A DNA stretch of 64,000 nucleotides. Source: JBFXDI01 sp050181295 (GTDB taxonomy: Bacteria > Pseudomonadota > Alphaproteobacteria > Rhizobiales > Aestuariivirgaceae). The first letter of the stretch is position 1. Every line of letters begins with the position of its first letter. Of this stretch, positions 35,045-45,151 are shown piece by piece. The notes under the pieces are model-generated. The model did no database searches. It worked only from the letters and a program-made list of their open reading frames with translations, and had not been told where the DNA came from. The stretch covers positions 1 through 64,000 of the forward strand of contig JBFXDI010000001.1 of the NCBI GenBank assembly GCA_050181295.1, read 5' to 3'. The position numbers and the translations under genes were made by a program.

Positions 35045-35706
35045 CCGCCCGTCTTCCGCCACGCGCAGTACCAGCCGTCGGGCTCGCGTGCGCTCTCGTA
35101 GAAAATCCCCGGCTCGAAGACCAGCCGTTCAAGCCGCGACTGTGCCGCGAGCGCCTGAAAGCGCTGCTCGAAGCGCGACTCTTTCCAGACGTCCCGATGC
35201 ACCGTGCAGACGATCACGCCGCCGGCCTTCAGCACACGAAGAAGCTCGTCGAGGCATTCCGCGCCGATATGGCCATGGGTGAAGGTGCCGACGCAGGCGA
35301 CAACGTCATAGGTTCCGTCGGACAAGGGAAGGCGCCGTGTGAGATCGGCCTGATGCAGCCGGCCGAAGAGCCCGCGCGAGCGGGCGGTGTTCAGCATCTC
35401 GGCCGACATGTCCACCCCCTCGAAGCGCGAGAAGCCGCGCCGCGCCAACTCGAGCGTCAGGAGTCCCGTGCCGCAACCGACATCGAGGATGTGGGCACGC
35501 CGGTCCTGAGTGACACGGCCGACGAGCCCGGCGAGCCGGGTCGGCGAGATATAGCCGAGGCCAGTGAGCATGGTGTCGTCGTAGGAGGAAGCCCAGTCCT
35601 GATAGAGGGAGAGCGATTCCTCCGGGGACGCGAGCCCGTACGCCCGCTCGAGAAATTTCGCCGCAGCGGGGCTCACCGACGGCGGAATGGAGTTTCCGGT
35701 GCTCAT
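35041..35706 (-). CDS. SAM-dependent methyltransferase (first of tandem pair)
   Basis: 221 residues. ILDVGCGTGLLTLEL is motif I; FEGVDMSAEMLNTARSRG motif II; VACVGTFTHGHIGAECLDELLRVLKAGG motif III-IV. Strong parallel organisation to the downstream gene (SLYQDWASSYDD versus HYRDWARDYDR) points to tandem duplication. It is divergent from the AEC transporter gene. The substrate is unknown. Confidence 0.85.
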   Translation of the reverse strand: MSTGNSIPPSVSPAAAKFLERAYGLASPEESLSLYQDWASSYDDTMLTGLGYISPTRLAGLVGRVTQDRRAHILDVGCGTGLLTLELARRGFSRFEGVDMSAEMLNTARSRGLFGRLHQADLTRRLPLSDGTYDVVACVGTFTHGHIGAECLDELLRVLKAGGVIVCTVHRDVWKESRFEQRFQALAAQSRLERLVFEPGIFYESAREPDGWYCAWRKTGG

Positions 35707-35812
35707 GCCGGCTATCCTATCGCATCCGCGCGCGATCTCCTCCATGATCGAGCATCAGCCCGACCGGCAGCCGACCGGCCCGGCGCGATCCCCGAGCTTT
35801 CCTTTCCCCGCG

Positions 35813-36754
35813 ATGTCCGCCATTGCCCTGATCGTCGTCCCCGTCTTCGCGCTGATCGCGGTCGGCTATCTCGCGGCGCGTTTCGGCGCCATCTCCGGAG
35901 AGGCGATCCGCGGGCTCTCGCAGTTCGTCTTCAACTTCGCCATGCCGGCACTTCTCTTCCGCACCGCCGCCGCGGTCGATTTGGGCAGCATGCATCCCTG
36001 GGGCGTCTGGGGGGCCTATTTCGGCGGCGCGGCCGTCGTCATCGCGCTTGCCGTCCTGATCTCGCGGCGGGTTCCGGCGCTGTCGGCGGCGGGCGGCTCC
36101 GCCGCCGGCATCACCGCGAGCTTCGGCAATCTCGTGATGATGGGGCTGCCGCTGTCGCTGGCGGGCTTCGGCGAGGAGGGGATCGTGCCCGCAGCCGTCC
36201 TGGTCTCCGTGCATGCCCCGGTGCAGTGGCTTGTCGCCACGCTCATCGCGCAATGGGCGGACCGGGGGCCCGGCCGGCCCATGGGAGAGGTGATGTGGCA
36301 GTTCCTGATGGGCCTCTTGCGCAATCCCATCATCGCGGCGCTGCTCGGCGGCCTTCTGTGGGGCGCGCTGGGCCGGCCGATCCCGGAGATCGTGGACCGC
36401 CCGCTCGAGCTCCTGGGGCAGGCCGGCACGCCGACCGCGCTCTTCGCGCTCGGCGCATCGCTCGCGGCGCACGGGCTCAGGGGCCAGCTCGGCGCCGTCG
36501 CCATCGTCATGGCGCTGAAGATGCTGCTCTTCCCCGTGCTCGCCTGGCTGCTCGCGACGCAAGTCTTCGCGCTCGGCCCCGTCCAGACGGGCATCGTCGT
36601 GCTCTTCGCCGGCCTGCCGGCGGGCGCCAACGCCTATATCTTTTCCGAGCAGCACCGGGCGGCCGTTCCCGTCGCCTCGGGGGCGATCGTTCTCGGAACC
36701 GCGCTCTCGATCGTCACGATCTCGGTGACGCTCCTGCTGCTTGGACCTGCCTGA
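35813..36754 (+). CDS. AEC (auxin efflux carrier) family transporter
   Basis: 313 residues with about ten membrane helices. The N-terminal FNFAMPALLFRTAA and the C-terminal TGIVVLFAGLPAGANAYIFSEQH are AEC family signatures. Bacterial members often move malate, malonate or other small carboxylates. The location near the malate-CoA ligase genes is suggestive only. ATG 35813 chosen; the upstream frame to 35687 overlaps the divergent methyltransferase. Confidence 0.87.
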   Translation: MSAIALIVVPVFALIAVGYLAARFGAISGEAIRGLSQFVFNFAMPALLFRTAAAVDLGSMHPWGVWGAYFGGAAVVIALAVLISRRVPALSAAGGSAAGITASFGNLVMMGLPLSLAGFGEEGIVPAAVLVSVHAPVQWLVATLIAQWADRGPGRPMGEVMWQFLMGLLRNPIIAALLGGLLWGALGRPIPEIVDRPLELLGQAGTPTALFALGASLAAHGLRGQLGAVAIVMALKMLLFPVLAWLLATQVFALGPVQTGIVVLFAGLPAGANAYIFSEQHRAAVPVASGAIVLGTALSIVTISVTLLLLGPA

Positions 36755-36760
36755 GCCGGC

Positions 36761-36833
36761 GTAGCCCGCAAGGAGCGTCAGCGCATTGCGGGACTAGGAT
36801 CCCGGATTGCGCTCCGCTTCATCCGGGCTACGG
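36761..36833. repeat. REP-like palindromic repeat
   Basis: GTAGCCCG...ATTGCGGG followed by CCCGGATTGCGCTCCGCTTCATCCGGGCTAC. The second half is a hairpin (GTAGCCCGGAT/ATCCGGGCTAC type ends) known from many rhizobial intergenic spaces. It fills the convergent gap between the AEC gene and mclA. Confidence 0.65.
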
Positions 36834-36837
36834 TCGA

Positions 36838-37815
36838 TCAGTTCTTCGCGATCTGCTCGGCCTTGCCGACCAGCACCTCGGCCTGTCGGATCGAGGCATA
36901 GTCGATGAGCCTTCCGTCGAGCGACACGGCACCCTTGCCGGCCTTGGCCGCCTCGTCCATCGCCTGCAGGATGCGCTTGGCCCGTGTGACCTCCGCCTCG
37001 CTCGGGCTCATCACCTCGTTGGCGAGCGCGATCTGGGAAGGGTGGATGGCCCACTTGCCCTCGCAGCCGAGCACCGCGGCGCGATAGGCGGCCGCCCGGT
37101 ATCCGTCGGCATCGGAGAAGTCGCCGAAGGGGCCATCGACCGGCCTGAGGCCATTGGCGCGCGCCGCCACCACCATGCGGGCGAGCGCATAGTGCCACAT
37201 ATCGCCCCAGTGCACCTGGCGCGAGCCGTCTTCAGCCTTGTCGGTGAGGACGGAGTAGTCCGGATTGGCGCCGCCGATATTGGTGGTGCGGGCGCGCGTC
37301 GAGGCGGCGTAGTCGGCGACGCCGAAATGCAGCGACTCGAGCCGCTTGCTCGCGCCTGCGATGGCCTCGACGTTCTGCATGCCGAGCGCCGTCTCGACGA
37401 TGAGCTCGAAGCCGATCTTCTTCTTGCGCTTGGTCGCGGTCTCGATCTGGGTCACCAGCATGTCGAGCGCGTAGACATCGGCGGGCGTTCCGATCTTTGG
37501 GATCATGATGAGGTCGAGCCGCTCGCCCGACTGCTCCACCACGTCCACGACGTCGCGATACATGTAGTGGGTGTCGAGGCCGTTCACCCGCACCGACATG
37601 GTCTTGCGTCCCCAGTCGATGTCGCGCAAGGCCTCGATGATGTTCTTGCGCGCCTTCTCCTTGTCGTCGGGAGCGACCGCGTCCTCGAGATCGAGGAAGA
37701 TGACGTCGGCAGCGGATTTAGCAGCCTTTTCAAAGAGCTGTGGCTGACTTCCGGGCACCGCCAGCTCGCTGCGATTGAGCCTGGCCGGAGCCTGTTCGAC
37801 GACTTTGAAGCTCAT
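36838..37815 (-). CDS. mclA: L-malyl-CoA lyase (HpcH/HpaI family)
   Basis: 325 residues. Cleaves malyl-CoA to glyoxylate and acetyl-CoA, the last step of the serine cycle; such enzymes also cleave methylmalyl-CoA. Very close to Methylobacterium MclA in remembered segments: LNRSELAVPGS, FLDLEDAVAPDDKEKARKNI, NGLDTHYMYRDVVD, HFGVADYAASTRAR, GLRPVDGPFGDFSDADGY and GKWAIHPSQI. The acidic Mg site residues (Glu in IVETALG, Asp in FLDLEDA) are present. It is on the opposite strand to sgaA-mtkAB-ppc, separated by a regulator. Confidence 0.92.
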   Translation of the reverse strand: MSFKVVEQAPARLNRSELAVPGSQPQLFEKAAKSAADVIFLDLEDAVAPDDKEKARKNIIEALRDIDWGRKTMSVRVNGLDTHYMYRDVVDVVEQSGERLDLIMIPKIGTPADVYALDMLVTQIETATKRKKKIGFELIVETALGMQNVEAIAGASKRLESLHFGVADYAASTRARTTNIGGANPDYSVLTDKAEDGSRQVHWGDMWHYALARMVVAARANGLRPVDGPFGDFSDADGYRAAAYRAAVLGCEGKWAIHPSQIALANEVMSPSEAEVTRAKRILQAMDEAAKAGKGAVSLDGRLIDYASIRQAEVLVGKAEQIAKN

Positions 37816-37974
37816 GGAGCGCTGTCCCCTTCAGGTGATGTGCGTGCCCTTGGGGCCGAGGATCAACGGGAAGACAGGCGGTCGCGTCAAGCGAAACTTG
37901 GTCGCATGGCCGGCTTGAAATCGCTCCGTATACGGATAAATGGCTCTTCACGGACGGTGACCGAGCAGCTCCTG

Positions 37975-38631
37975 TCAGATCCGCTCGTCGCGCGTGTTGA
38001 GGCCCGAGGAGTAGTAGAAGGCGATGGCCTGGGCGCGGTTGTCGACGGCCAGCTTGTCGAACAGGTTGCGCAGGTGGAACTTCACCGTGTTGACGGCGAT
38101 GCCGTGCTCGCTCGCGAGCGCCTTGTTGGTGAGCCCGCGCGCCAGCGAGCCGAGGAGCATCCGCTCCCGCGCCGTGAGCGACTGGACGGGATCGCGGTTG
38201 AGCTCGCGGAGATCCACGAACGGAAACATCATCTGCCCTCGTGCGACGCCCTCGACGATGGCGAGCAGTTCCTCGGGCGACTTGTCGCGCGAGCAGAAGC
38301 CGGCGGCGCCGGCCGCCATCACGCGGCGGATCGCATCCTGGGTGTCCGACGATCCGTAGACGACGATGCGGGGGCCGCCGCCCCGCTCGCGCAGCGCCAG
38401 GAGCAGCCGCTCGCCGCCGAGCTTCGGCAGCACCCAGTCGACGATGCCGACCCCTACCGGCACGCGCTGCACCGCATCGAGGAACGACTCTGCGCTGTTG
38501 GTGGTGACCACCAGGCTGAACCGCGGATCGCGCTCGAAGAACTCGGAAAGGGCGGCCAGCATCAGCGGGTTGCTGTCCGCGAGCGCCACCTCCACCGGCT
38601 TCATCGGGTGATCGGCATCGATCAGCGGCAT
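37975..38631 (-). CDS. NarL/FixJ-type response regulator, probable serine-cycle regulator
   Basis: 218 residues. The receiver domain (about 12-135) has a phosphoacceptor-like Asp65 in VGIVDWVLPK and Lys117 in SRDKS. The LuxR-type HTH (about 151-200) reads LTARERMLLGSLARGLTNKALASEHGIAVNTVKFHLRNLFDKLAV. No sensor kinase is adjacent. It is divergent from sgaA and upstream of mclA, so it may control both arms; the known serine-cycle regulator QscR is a LysR protein, so this would be different. ATG 38631 is chosen over GTG/ATG options at 38604 and upstream. Confidence 0.75.
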   Translation of the reverse strand: MPLIDADHPMKPVEVALADSNPLMLAALSEFFERDPRFSLVVTTNSAESFLDAVQRVPVGVGIVDWVLPKLGGERLLLALRERGGGPRIVVYGSSDTQDAIRRVMAAGAAGFCSRDKSPEELLAIVEGVARGQMMFPFVDLRELNRDPVQSLTARERMLLGSLARGLTNKALASEHGIAVNTVKFHLRNLFDKLAVDNRAQAIAFYYSSGLNTRDERI

Positions 38632-38640
38632 TGCAAAATA

Positions 38641-38700
38641 CCACCCATCCGAACGGGTGCCTCCCTCAAGCACCGGCAGCTTTCCAGCCCTAATGGGTGG
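38641..38700. promoter_or_regulatory. Spaced inverted repeat between the regulator and sgaA
   Basis: CCACCCAT (38641-38648) and ATGGGTGG (38693-38700) are perfect inverted 8-mers 44 bases apart, with a third, related GGGTG at 38655-38659. They lie between the divergent genes and could be binding sites of the NarL-type regulator. Confidence 0.4.
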
Positions 38701-38837
38701 GAAGACTATCACACTTCTGGATACCCACAAGCAGGTGATCGGAATGTTGCCTCCGACATCCCGCTCCGTGAGACTTGCTTCCGAACTTAGCGATTGGGGC
38801 GGTCATTTCGGACGCCCACGGAAGAGGGAGAAGACCC

Positions 38838-40028
38838 ATGCCAGGCCTGCGCGGATTGTTCATTCCAGGCCCCACCAACGTTCCGGATCGCGTGCGCCGG
38901 GCCATGGACATCCCCATGGAGGACCAGCGGGCGCCCGATCTCCCCGCCTTCATCCTCCCCCTCTTCGAGGACGTGAAGAAGGTCTTCAAGTCGAAGGCAG
39001 GCCAGGTCTTCCTCTTCCCCTCCTCCGGCACCGGGGGCTGGGAAGCCGCCATCACCAACACGCTGTCGCCCGGCGACAAGGTGCTCGCGGCGCGCTTCGG
39101 CCAGTTCTCGCATCTCTGGATCGACCTCTGCCAGCGCCACGGGCTCGACGTCGAGGTCGTGGACTGCGAGTGGGGAGAGGGCGTGCCCGTCGAGATCTTC
39201 GCGGAGAAGCTCAAGGCCGACAAGGCGCGCGCCATCAAGGCGGTGCTCGTCTGCCAGAACGAGACCGCGACCGGCGTCACGAGCGATGTCGCGGGCGTTC
39301 GCAAGGCGCTCGACGCCGCGGGCCATCCCGCGCTCCTTTTCGTCGATGGCGTCTCCTCCATCGCCTCGATCGATTTCCGCATGGACGAGTGGAAGGTCGA
39401 CGTCGCGGTCGCGGGCTCCCAGAAGGGCTTCATGCTGCCGGCCGGCCTCGCCATCCTCTGCGTCAGCCAGAAGGCGCTCGCGGCCGCAGGCGACGCCAAG
39501 CTCCGCCGCTGCTACTTCGACTTCGCGGACATGGGCCGCATGAACAAGGACGGCTACTTCCCCTATACCCCGCCGCTGTCGCTCATCCGGGGCCTGAGGG
39601 CCTCCGTCGACCTGCTGCTCGAGGAAGGACTCGAGAACGTCTTCGCGCGCCATCACAGGCTCGCCGAGGGCGTGCGCCGCGGCGTTGCCGCCTGGGGCCT
39701 GAAGCTCTGCGCCAGGGCGCCGAAATGGCATTCCGATACGGTCAGCGCCATCGTGCTGCCGGAGGGCTTCGATTCAGCGAAGCTGCTCCGCCATGCCTAT
39801 GCCCGCTACGGCCTGTCGCTCGGCGCCGGCCTGTCGAAGGTGGCAGGGAAAGTCTTCCGCATCGGCCATCTCGGCGACCTCAACGAGCTCATGGTGCTCT
39901 CGGCGCTCGCGGGCTCCGAGCTCGCGATGATCGATCTCGGCGTGCCGGTCAAGGCAGGCTCGGGCGTCGGGGCGGCGGTCGAGTACTTCCACGCCGAGGC
40001 CGCAGGCCTGAAGCAGGCCGCCGAGTAG
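38838..40028 (+). CDS. sgaA: Serine-glyoxylate aminotransferase
   Basis: 396 residues, class V PLP aminotransferase. Converts serine and glyoxylate to hydroxypyruvate and glycine. PLP lysine K196 in [20 protein letters not shown] at the start; [13 protein letters not shown] near the C-terminus binds substrate. Family and operon with malate-CoA ligase genes make SgaA the best call over alanine-glyoxylate enzymes. GAGGGAG is 7 bases before ATG 38838. Confidence 0.93.
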   Translation: MPGLRGLFIPGPTNVPDRVRRAMDIPMEDQRAPDLPAFILPLFEDVKKVFKSKAGQVFLFPSSGTGGWEAAITNTLSPGDKVLAARFGQFSHLWIDLCQRHGLDVEVVDCEWGEGVPVEIFAEKLKADKARAIKAVLVCQNETATGVTSDVAGVRKALDAAGHPALLFVDGVSSIASIDFRMDEWKVDVAVAGSQKGFMLPAGLAILCVSQKALAAAGDAKLRRCYFDFADMGRMNKDGYFPYTPPLSLIRGLRASVDLLLEEGLENVFARHHRLAEGVRRGVAAWGLKLCARAPKWHSDTVSAIVLPEGFDSAKLLRHAYARYGLSLGAGLSKVAGKVFRIGHLGDLNELMVLSALAGSELAMIDLGVPVKAGSGVGAAVEYFHAEAAGLKQAAE

Positions 40029-40065
40029 CCGATCAATCGCGAAACACCCGAGGGGAGCTCGAACC

Positions 40066-41255
<1,190 letters not shown>

Positions 41256-41259
<4 letters not shown>

Positions 41260-42146
41260 CCATCCTCATCGACCGTTCCACGCCCGTCCTGGTGCTCGGC
41301 GTCACCGGCCGCATCGGCTCCTTCCACACCAAGGAGATGCTCGACTACGGCACCAACATCGTGGGCGGCGTGACGCCCGGCAAGGGCGGCGGCAAGGAGC
41401 ACGGCGTGCCGGTCTTCAACACTGTCAAGGAGGCCGTCGAGGCGACGGGGGCCACGGCTGCCGCGGTCTTCGTGCCGCCGCCCTTCGCGGCGGATTCGAT
41501 CATGGAATCGGCGGATGCGGGCCTCAAGCTCTGCGTCGCCATCACCGATGGCATTCCCGCCAAGGACATGATCCGGGTCAAGCGCTACATGCGCCGCTAC
41601 CGGCAGGAGAACCGCATGCGGCTGGTCGGCCCGAACTGCGCCGGCGTCATCAGCCCCGGCAAGGCGCTCTGCGGCATCATGCCGGGCCACATCTACCTCC
41701 AGGGCAATGTCGGTATCGTCGGCCGCTCGGGCACGCTCGGCTACGAGGCGGCGGCTCAGATGAAGGACCTTGGCATCGGCGTCTCGACCAGCGTCGGGAT
41801 CGGCGGCGATCCGATCAACGGCTCCTCCTTCAAGGATATCCTCGAGCTCTTCGAGGCCGATCCCGACACACATGCGGTGATGATGATCGGGGAGATCGGC
41901 GGACCGCAGGAAGCGGAAGCCGCCGAATACATCCGCGACAACATGAAGAAGCCGGTCGTCGCCTACGTTGCGGGCCTCTCGGCCCCCAAGGGCCGGCGCA
42001 TGGGCCACGCGGGCGCCATCATCTCCGCCTTCGGCGAGAGCGCCAGCGAGAAGGTCGAGATCCTGCGCGAGGTCGGCGTCGCCATTTCGCCATCGCCTTC
42101 CGAGATCGGAACCACGGTCCAGGCCGTGCTGAAGAAGGCCGCGTAG
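41256..42146 (+). CDS. mtkB: Malate-CoA ligase alpha subunit
   Basis: 296 residues, SucD-like. CoA-binding Rossmann part ([33 protein letters not shown]), [11 protein letters not shown] and the phosphohistidine motif MGHAGAIIS near residue 250. It is translationally coupled to mtkA. Confidence 0.93.
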
Positions 42147-42160
42147 ACGCTTCGTGTGCT

Positions 42161-42259
42161 TGTCATGCCCGGACTCGTTCCGGGCATCCATGAACACCGG
42201 CAGCGCAACGGTTGCAGGGATCGGTGTTCATGGATTGCCGGGACAAGCCCGGCAATGAC
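42161..42259. repeat. Dispersed intergenic repeat in the ppc leader
   Basis: Ends TGTCATGCCCGG and CCGGCAATGACA are near-inverted, and the inner arms CATGAACACCG (42189-42199) and CGGTGTTCATG (42222-42232) pair perfectly over 11 bases. Related modules recur at 52575-52662. It lies between mtkB and ppc and would form a large hairpin in the transcript. Confidence 0.65.
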
Positions 42260-42325
42260 ATTGGAGGAAGCTTGAGCACGCGGTTCGCTGGCATGACGGC
42301 AAGATCCGGCATGCGGGAGGATGAC

Positions 42326-45067
42326 ATGACTGCAACCGCACTCGCATCCGTCGGGCATCCCGCAAGGCAGGACTTCGCCACGGAAGCCCCCACCTACCTC
42401 GACCATCTGATCGACCTTCTCTGGGGCGAGTTCGCGGCCGTGGTTTCGGCGCGCGAGCCCCGCGCCCTCGACCTCTTCCATTGCGGCACCGGCTTCCCGG
42501 ATGATGCCTCGGCGCGCGTCGCCGGCCTGCAGGCGATCGGCGTCTGGCTGCAGCTTCTCTCGATCGCCGAGGAGAACGCCGCCATGGAGGCTCGCCGCGT
42601 GGTCGAGAAGACGGGCGGGCCGGATCAGGTGATCGGATCCTTCTCCAACGTCCTTTCGGACGTCGCGGCGGCCGGCGTCGATGCCGGGACGGTGGGTCGC
42701 ACGCTGGCGCGCGCCGACATCCGTCCGACCCTCACCGCGCATCCGACAGAGGCCAAGCGGGTGACGGTGCTGGAGATCCACCGGCGCATCTATCTGAAGC
42801 TCATGGATCTCGAACAGAGCCGCTGGACGCCGCGCGAGCGGCAGGGCCTCACCCTCGCGCTCAGGGGTGAGATCGACCTTCTCTGGATGACGGGAGAACT
42901 CCGGCTGGAACGTCCCACCGTCGAGCAGGAGATCGCCTGGGGGCTGCACTTCTTCCGCGATATCCTGTTCGACGCGGCCCCCCAACTCCTCGACCGCTGC
43001 GACGCCGCGCTCGAGCGGCATTTCCCGGAGACGGCGCTCTCGGCGCCCCCGGCTCTCAGGTTCTCGACCTGGATCGGCGGCGATCGCGACGGCAATCCGA
43101 ATGTCACGGCCGGCATCACCCGCATGGCTTTCGCGGAAGGCCGTCGCGCCAGCATCGAGCGTCTGCGCCGTCGCGCCCGCGATCTTGCCCGCGCCATGAG
43201 CATCTCGTCCAACGTGGTGCGCCTGCCCGATGCGCTGACGCGACGCTGCGAGGAGTTGCTCGCGGAGGCCGATGCCGGCGGCTCGATCGCGCGCCGCAAT
43301 CCGAGCGAGACGCTCCGGCGCTATTTCTCCGCCATCGACCGCAAGCTCGCCGCCATCGAGGACGGTGATGCCGGCGTTCCCTACGAGGAGCCTCGCGCGC
43401 TCGTGCGCGACCTGGCATTGGCGGAGCGGGCGCTGCATGAGGTCAAGGCAGGCGCGGTCGCGCTCACGATGCTGAAGCCGCTCAGGCGCGAGGCGGAGGT
43501 TTTCGGCTTCCACACGGCGAGCCTCGACCTGCGGCAGAACTCAACCGTCATCAACCGCGCGCTCTCCGAGGTGTGGAGCGCGCTTGATGGACCGGACGGC
43601 GACGCCCCCCGGCCCGGCACGTCCTCCTGGTCATCGAGGCTCAGACAGGAGCTGTTGAAACCCATGGAGACGCCGCCACTGTCGGGCCACCTGTCGCCCG
43701 AGGCGGACGACACGCTGCAGCTCCTCGCCTTGCTGAAGGAGACGCTCGAGGGCCCGAGCCGGGAGGCCGTGGGCGCCTTCATCCTCAGCATGACCCGCTC
43801 GGCCGACGATCTCCTCGCTCTCTATGTGCTCGCTAAATATGCCGGCCTCTGCAGCGATCCGGAAGGCGTGGACGCCGTGCGGCTCGCGATCGTGCCGCTG
43901 TTCGAGACCATCGAGGATCTGAGACGCGCGCCGCAGGTCCTCAAGCAGCTCATGGCCGTCGGCATCGTCAAGCGGAGCGTCAGGCTGCAGGGCGGCGTGC
44001 AGGAGGTGATGGTCGGCTATTCCGACTCCAACAAGGACGGCGGCTTCCTCTGTTCGACCTTCGAGCTCATCAAGGCGCAGACATCGATCATGGTGGCGGC
44101 GCGGGAGGCCGGGATCGAGGCCCGCTTCTTCCATGGTCGCGGCGGCTCCGTGAGCCGCGGCGGAGCACCGACGGGACGCGCGATTGCGGCGCAACCCGCA
44201 GGCACCGTCGGTGGGCGCCTGCGCGTCACCGAACAGGGGGAGGTTGTTTCCTCGAAATTCGCCAACCGCGGCACCGCGCTCTACCATCTCGAGCTCCTGG
44301 CGGCGAGCGCCATCGCGCACACGCTCAAGTCGGAGCACGAGCCGCAGCTCAGATCCAACCCCGAGCATGACGAAGCGCTTTCCGCGCTCGCCGGCATCTC
44401 CCAGAGCCGCTATCAGAGCCTCATCGAGCATCCAGGCATGCTCTCCTACTTCCATGCCGCGAGCCCGGTCGAGGAGCTGGCGCTGCTTCGCATGGGCTCA
44501 AGGCCCACGCGCCGCTTCGGCGCGAAGGGCATCGCGGATCTGCGCGCCATTCCCTGGGTCTTCGCCTGGAGCCAGAACCGGCATCTTCTGACGGGCTGGT
44601 ATGGCCTCGGAACCGCGCTCGCGACCTTTATCAGGGTTCGCAGCCAGCAGGGCGAGAGGCTGCTTGCGGACATGTACCGGACTTCCCGTGTCTTCCGGCT
44701 CATCATCGACGAGGCGGAGAAGAGCCTGCATCTTGCGGACATGGACATCGCCGCCCGCTACGCCTCGCTGGTCGAGGACAGGGAGGCGGCCTCCGCCATT
44801 CTTGCGATGGTTCGCGAGGAGTATGACCTGACCGTAGGACAGGTGCTGGCCCTCACTGGTGAAAGCACGCTGGCCGAGCGCTTCCCGGCCTTCCGCCGTC
44901 GCATTGGCCGCGTGCGTCCGGTGATCGACCGCACCAATGCGCTGCAGATCGAGCTTCTCGGTGAGTTCCGGCGCCTGAAGGCGGAAAGACGCACCGGCAA
45001 CCGTGTTCTCGTGCCGCTGCTTCTGTCCATGAACTGCATCTCCGCAGGCCTCGGCTGGACCGGCTAG
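42326..45067 (+). CDS. ppc: Phosphoenolpyruvate carboxylase
   Basis: 913 residues. Adds bicarbonate to PEP to give oxaloacetate, the carbon-fixing step of the serine cycle. Catalytic His139 in TAHPTEAKR (137-145), GGDRDGNPNVT, GYSDSNKDGG (about 563-572) and FHGRGGSVSRGG (about 600). The C-terminus ends GLGWTG instead of the common QNTG, with the final Gly kept, as expected for activity. GGGAGG precedes ATG 42326; the frame to 42212 runs through the repeat element and is not used. Confidence 0.95.
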   Translation: MTATALASVGHPARQDFATEAPTYLDHLIDLLWGEFAAVVSAREPRALDLFHCGTGFPDDASARVAGLQAIGVWLQLLSIAEENAAMEARRVVEKTGGPDQVIGSFSNVLSDVAAAGVDAGTVGRTLARADIRPTLTAHPTEAKRVTVLEIHRRIYLKLMDLEQSRWTPRERQGLTLALRGEIDLLWMTGELRLERPTVEQEIAWGLHFFRDILFDAAPQLLDRCDAALERHFPETALSAPPALRFSTWIGGDRDGNPNVTAGITRMAFAEGRRASIERLRRRARDLARAMSISSNVVRLPDALTRRCEELLAEADAGGSIARRNPSETLRRYFSAIDRKLAAIEDGDAGVPYEEPRALVRDLALAERALHEVKAGAVALTMLKPLRREAEVFGFHTASLDLRQNSTVINRALSEVWSALDGPDGDAPRPGTSSWSSRLRQELLKPMETPPLSGHLSPEADDTLQLLALLKETLEGPSREAVGAFILSMTRSADDLLALYVLAKYAGLCSDPEGVDAVRLAIVPLFETIEDLRRAPQVLKQLMAVGIVKRSVRLQGGVQEVMVGYSDSNKDGGFLCSTFELIKAQTSIMVAAREAGIEARFFHGRGGSVSRGGAPTGRAIAAQPAGTVGGRLRVTEQGEVVSSKFANRGTALYHLELLAASAIAHTLKSEHEPQLRSNPEHDEALSALAGISQSRYQSLIEHPGMLSYFHAASPVEELALLRMGSRPTRRFGAKGIADLRAIPWVFAWSQNRHLLTGWYGLGTALATFIRVRSQQGERLLADMYRTSRVFRLIIDEAEKSLHLADMDIAARYASLVEDREAASAILAMVREEYDLTVGQVLALTGESTLAERFPAFRRRIGRVRPVIDRTNALQIELLGEFRRLKAERRTGNRVLVPLLLSMNCISAGLGWTG

Positions 45068-45151
45068 CGGCGCTCATCTGAAACCACCGGGCGCTTCGAG
45101 CCTTGTCCTTTCATACTGACGCGCGCGCCCTCTTCTGGTACGAATTGGGCG

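Noticed and set aside
35014..38790. A 1258-codon open frame on the plus strand
   Set aside because: It is antisense to the methyltransferases, mclA and the regulator, and arises from high GC content with few stop codons. The opposite-strand genes have clear family motifs.
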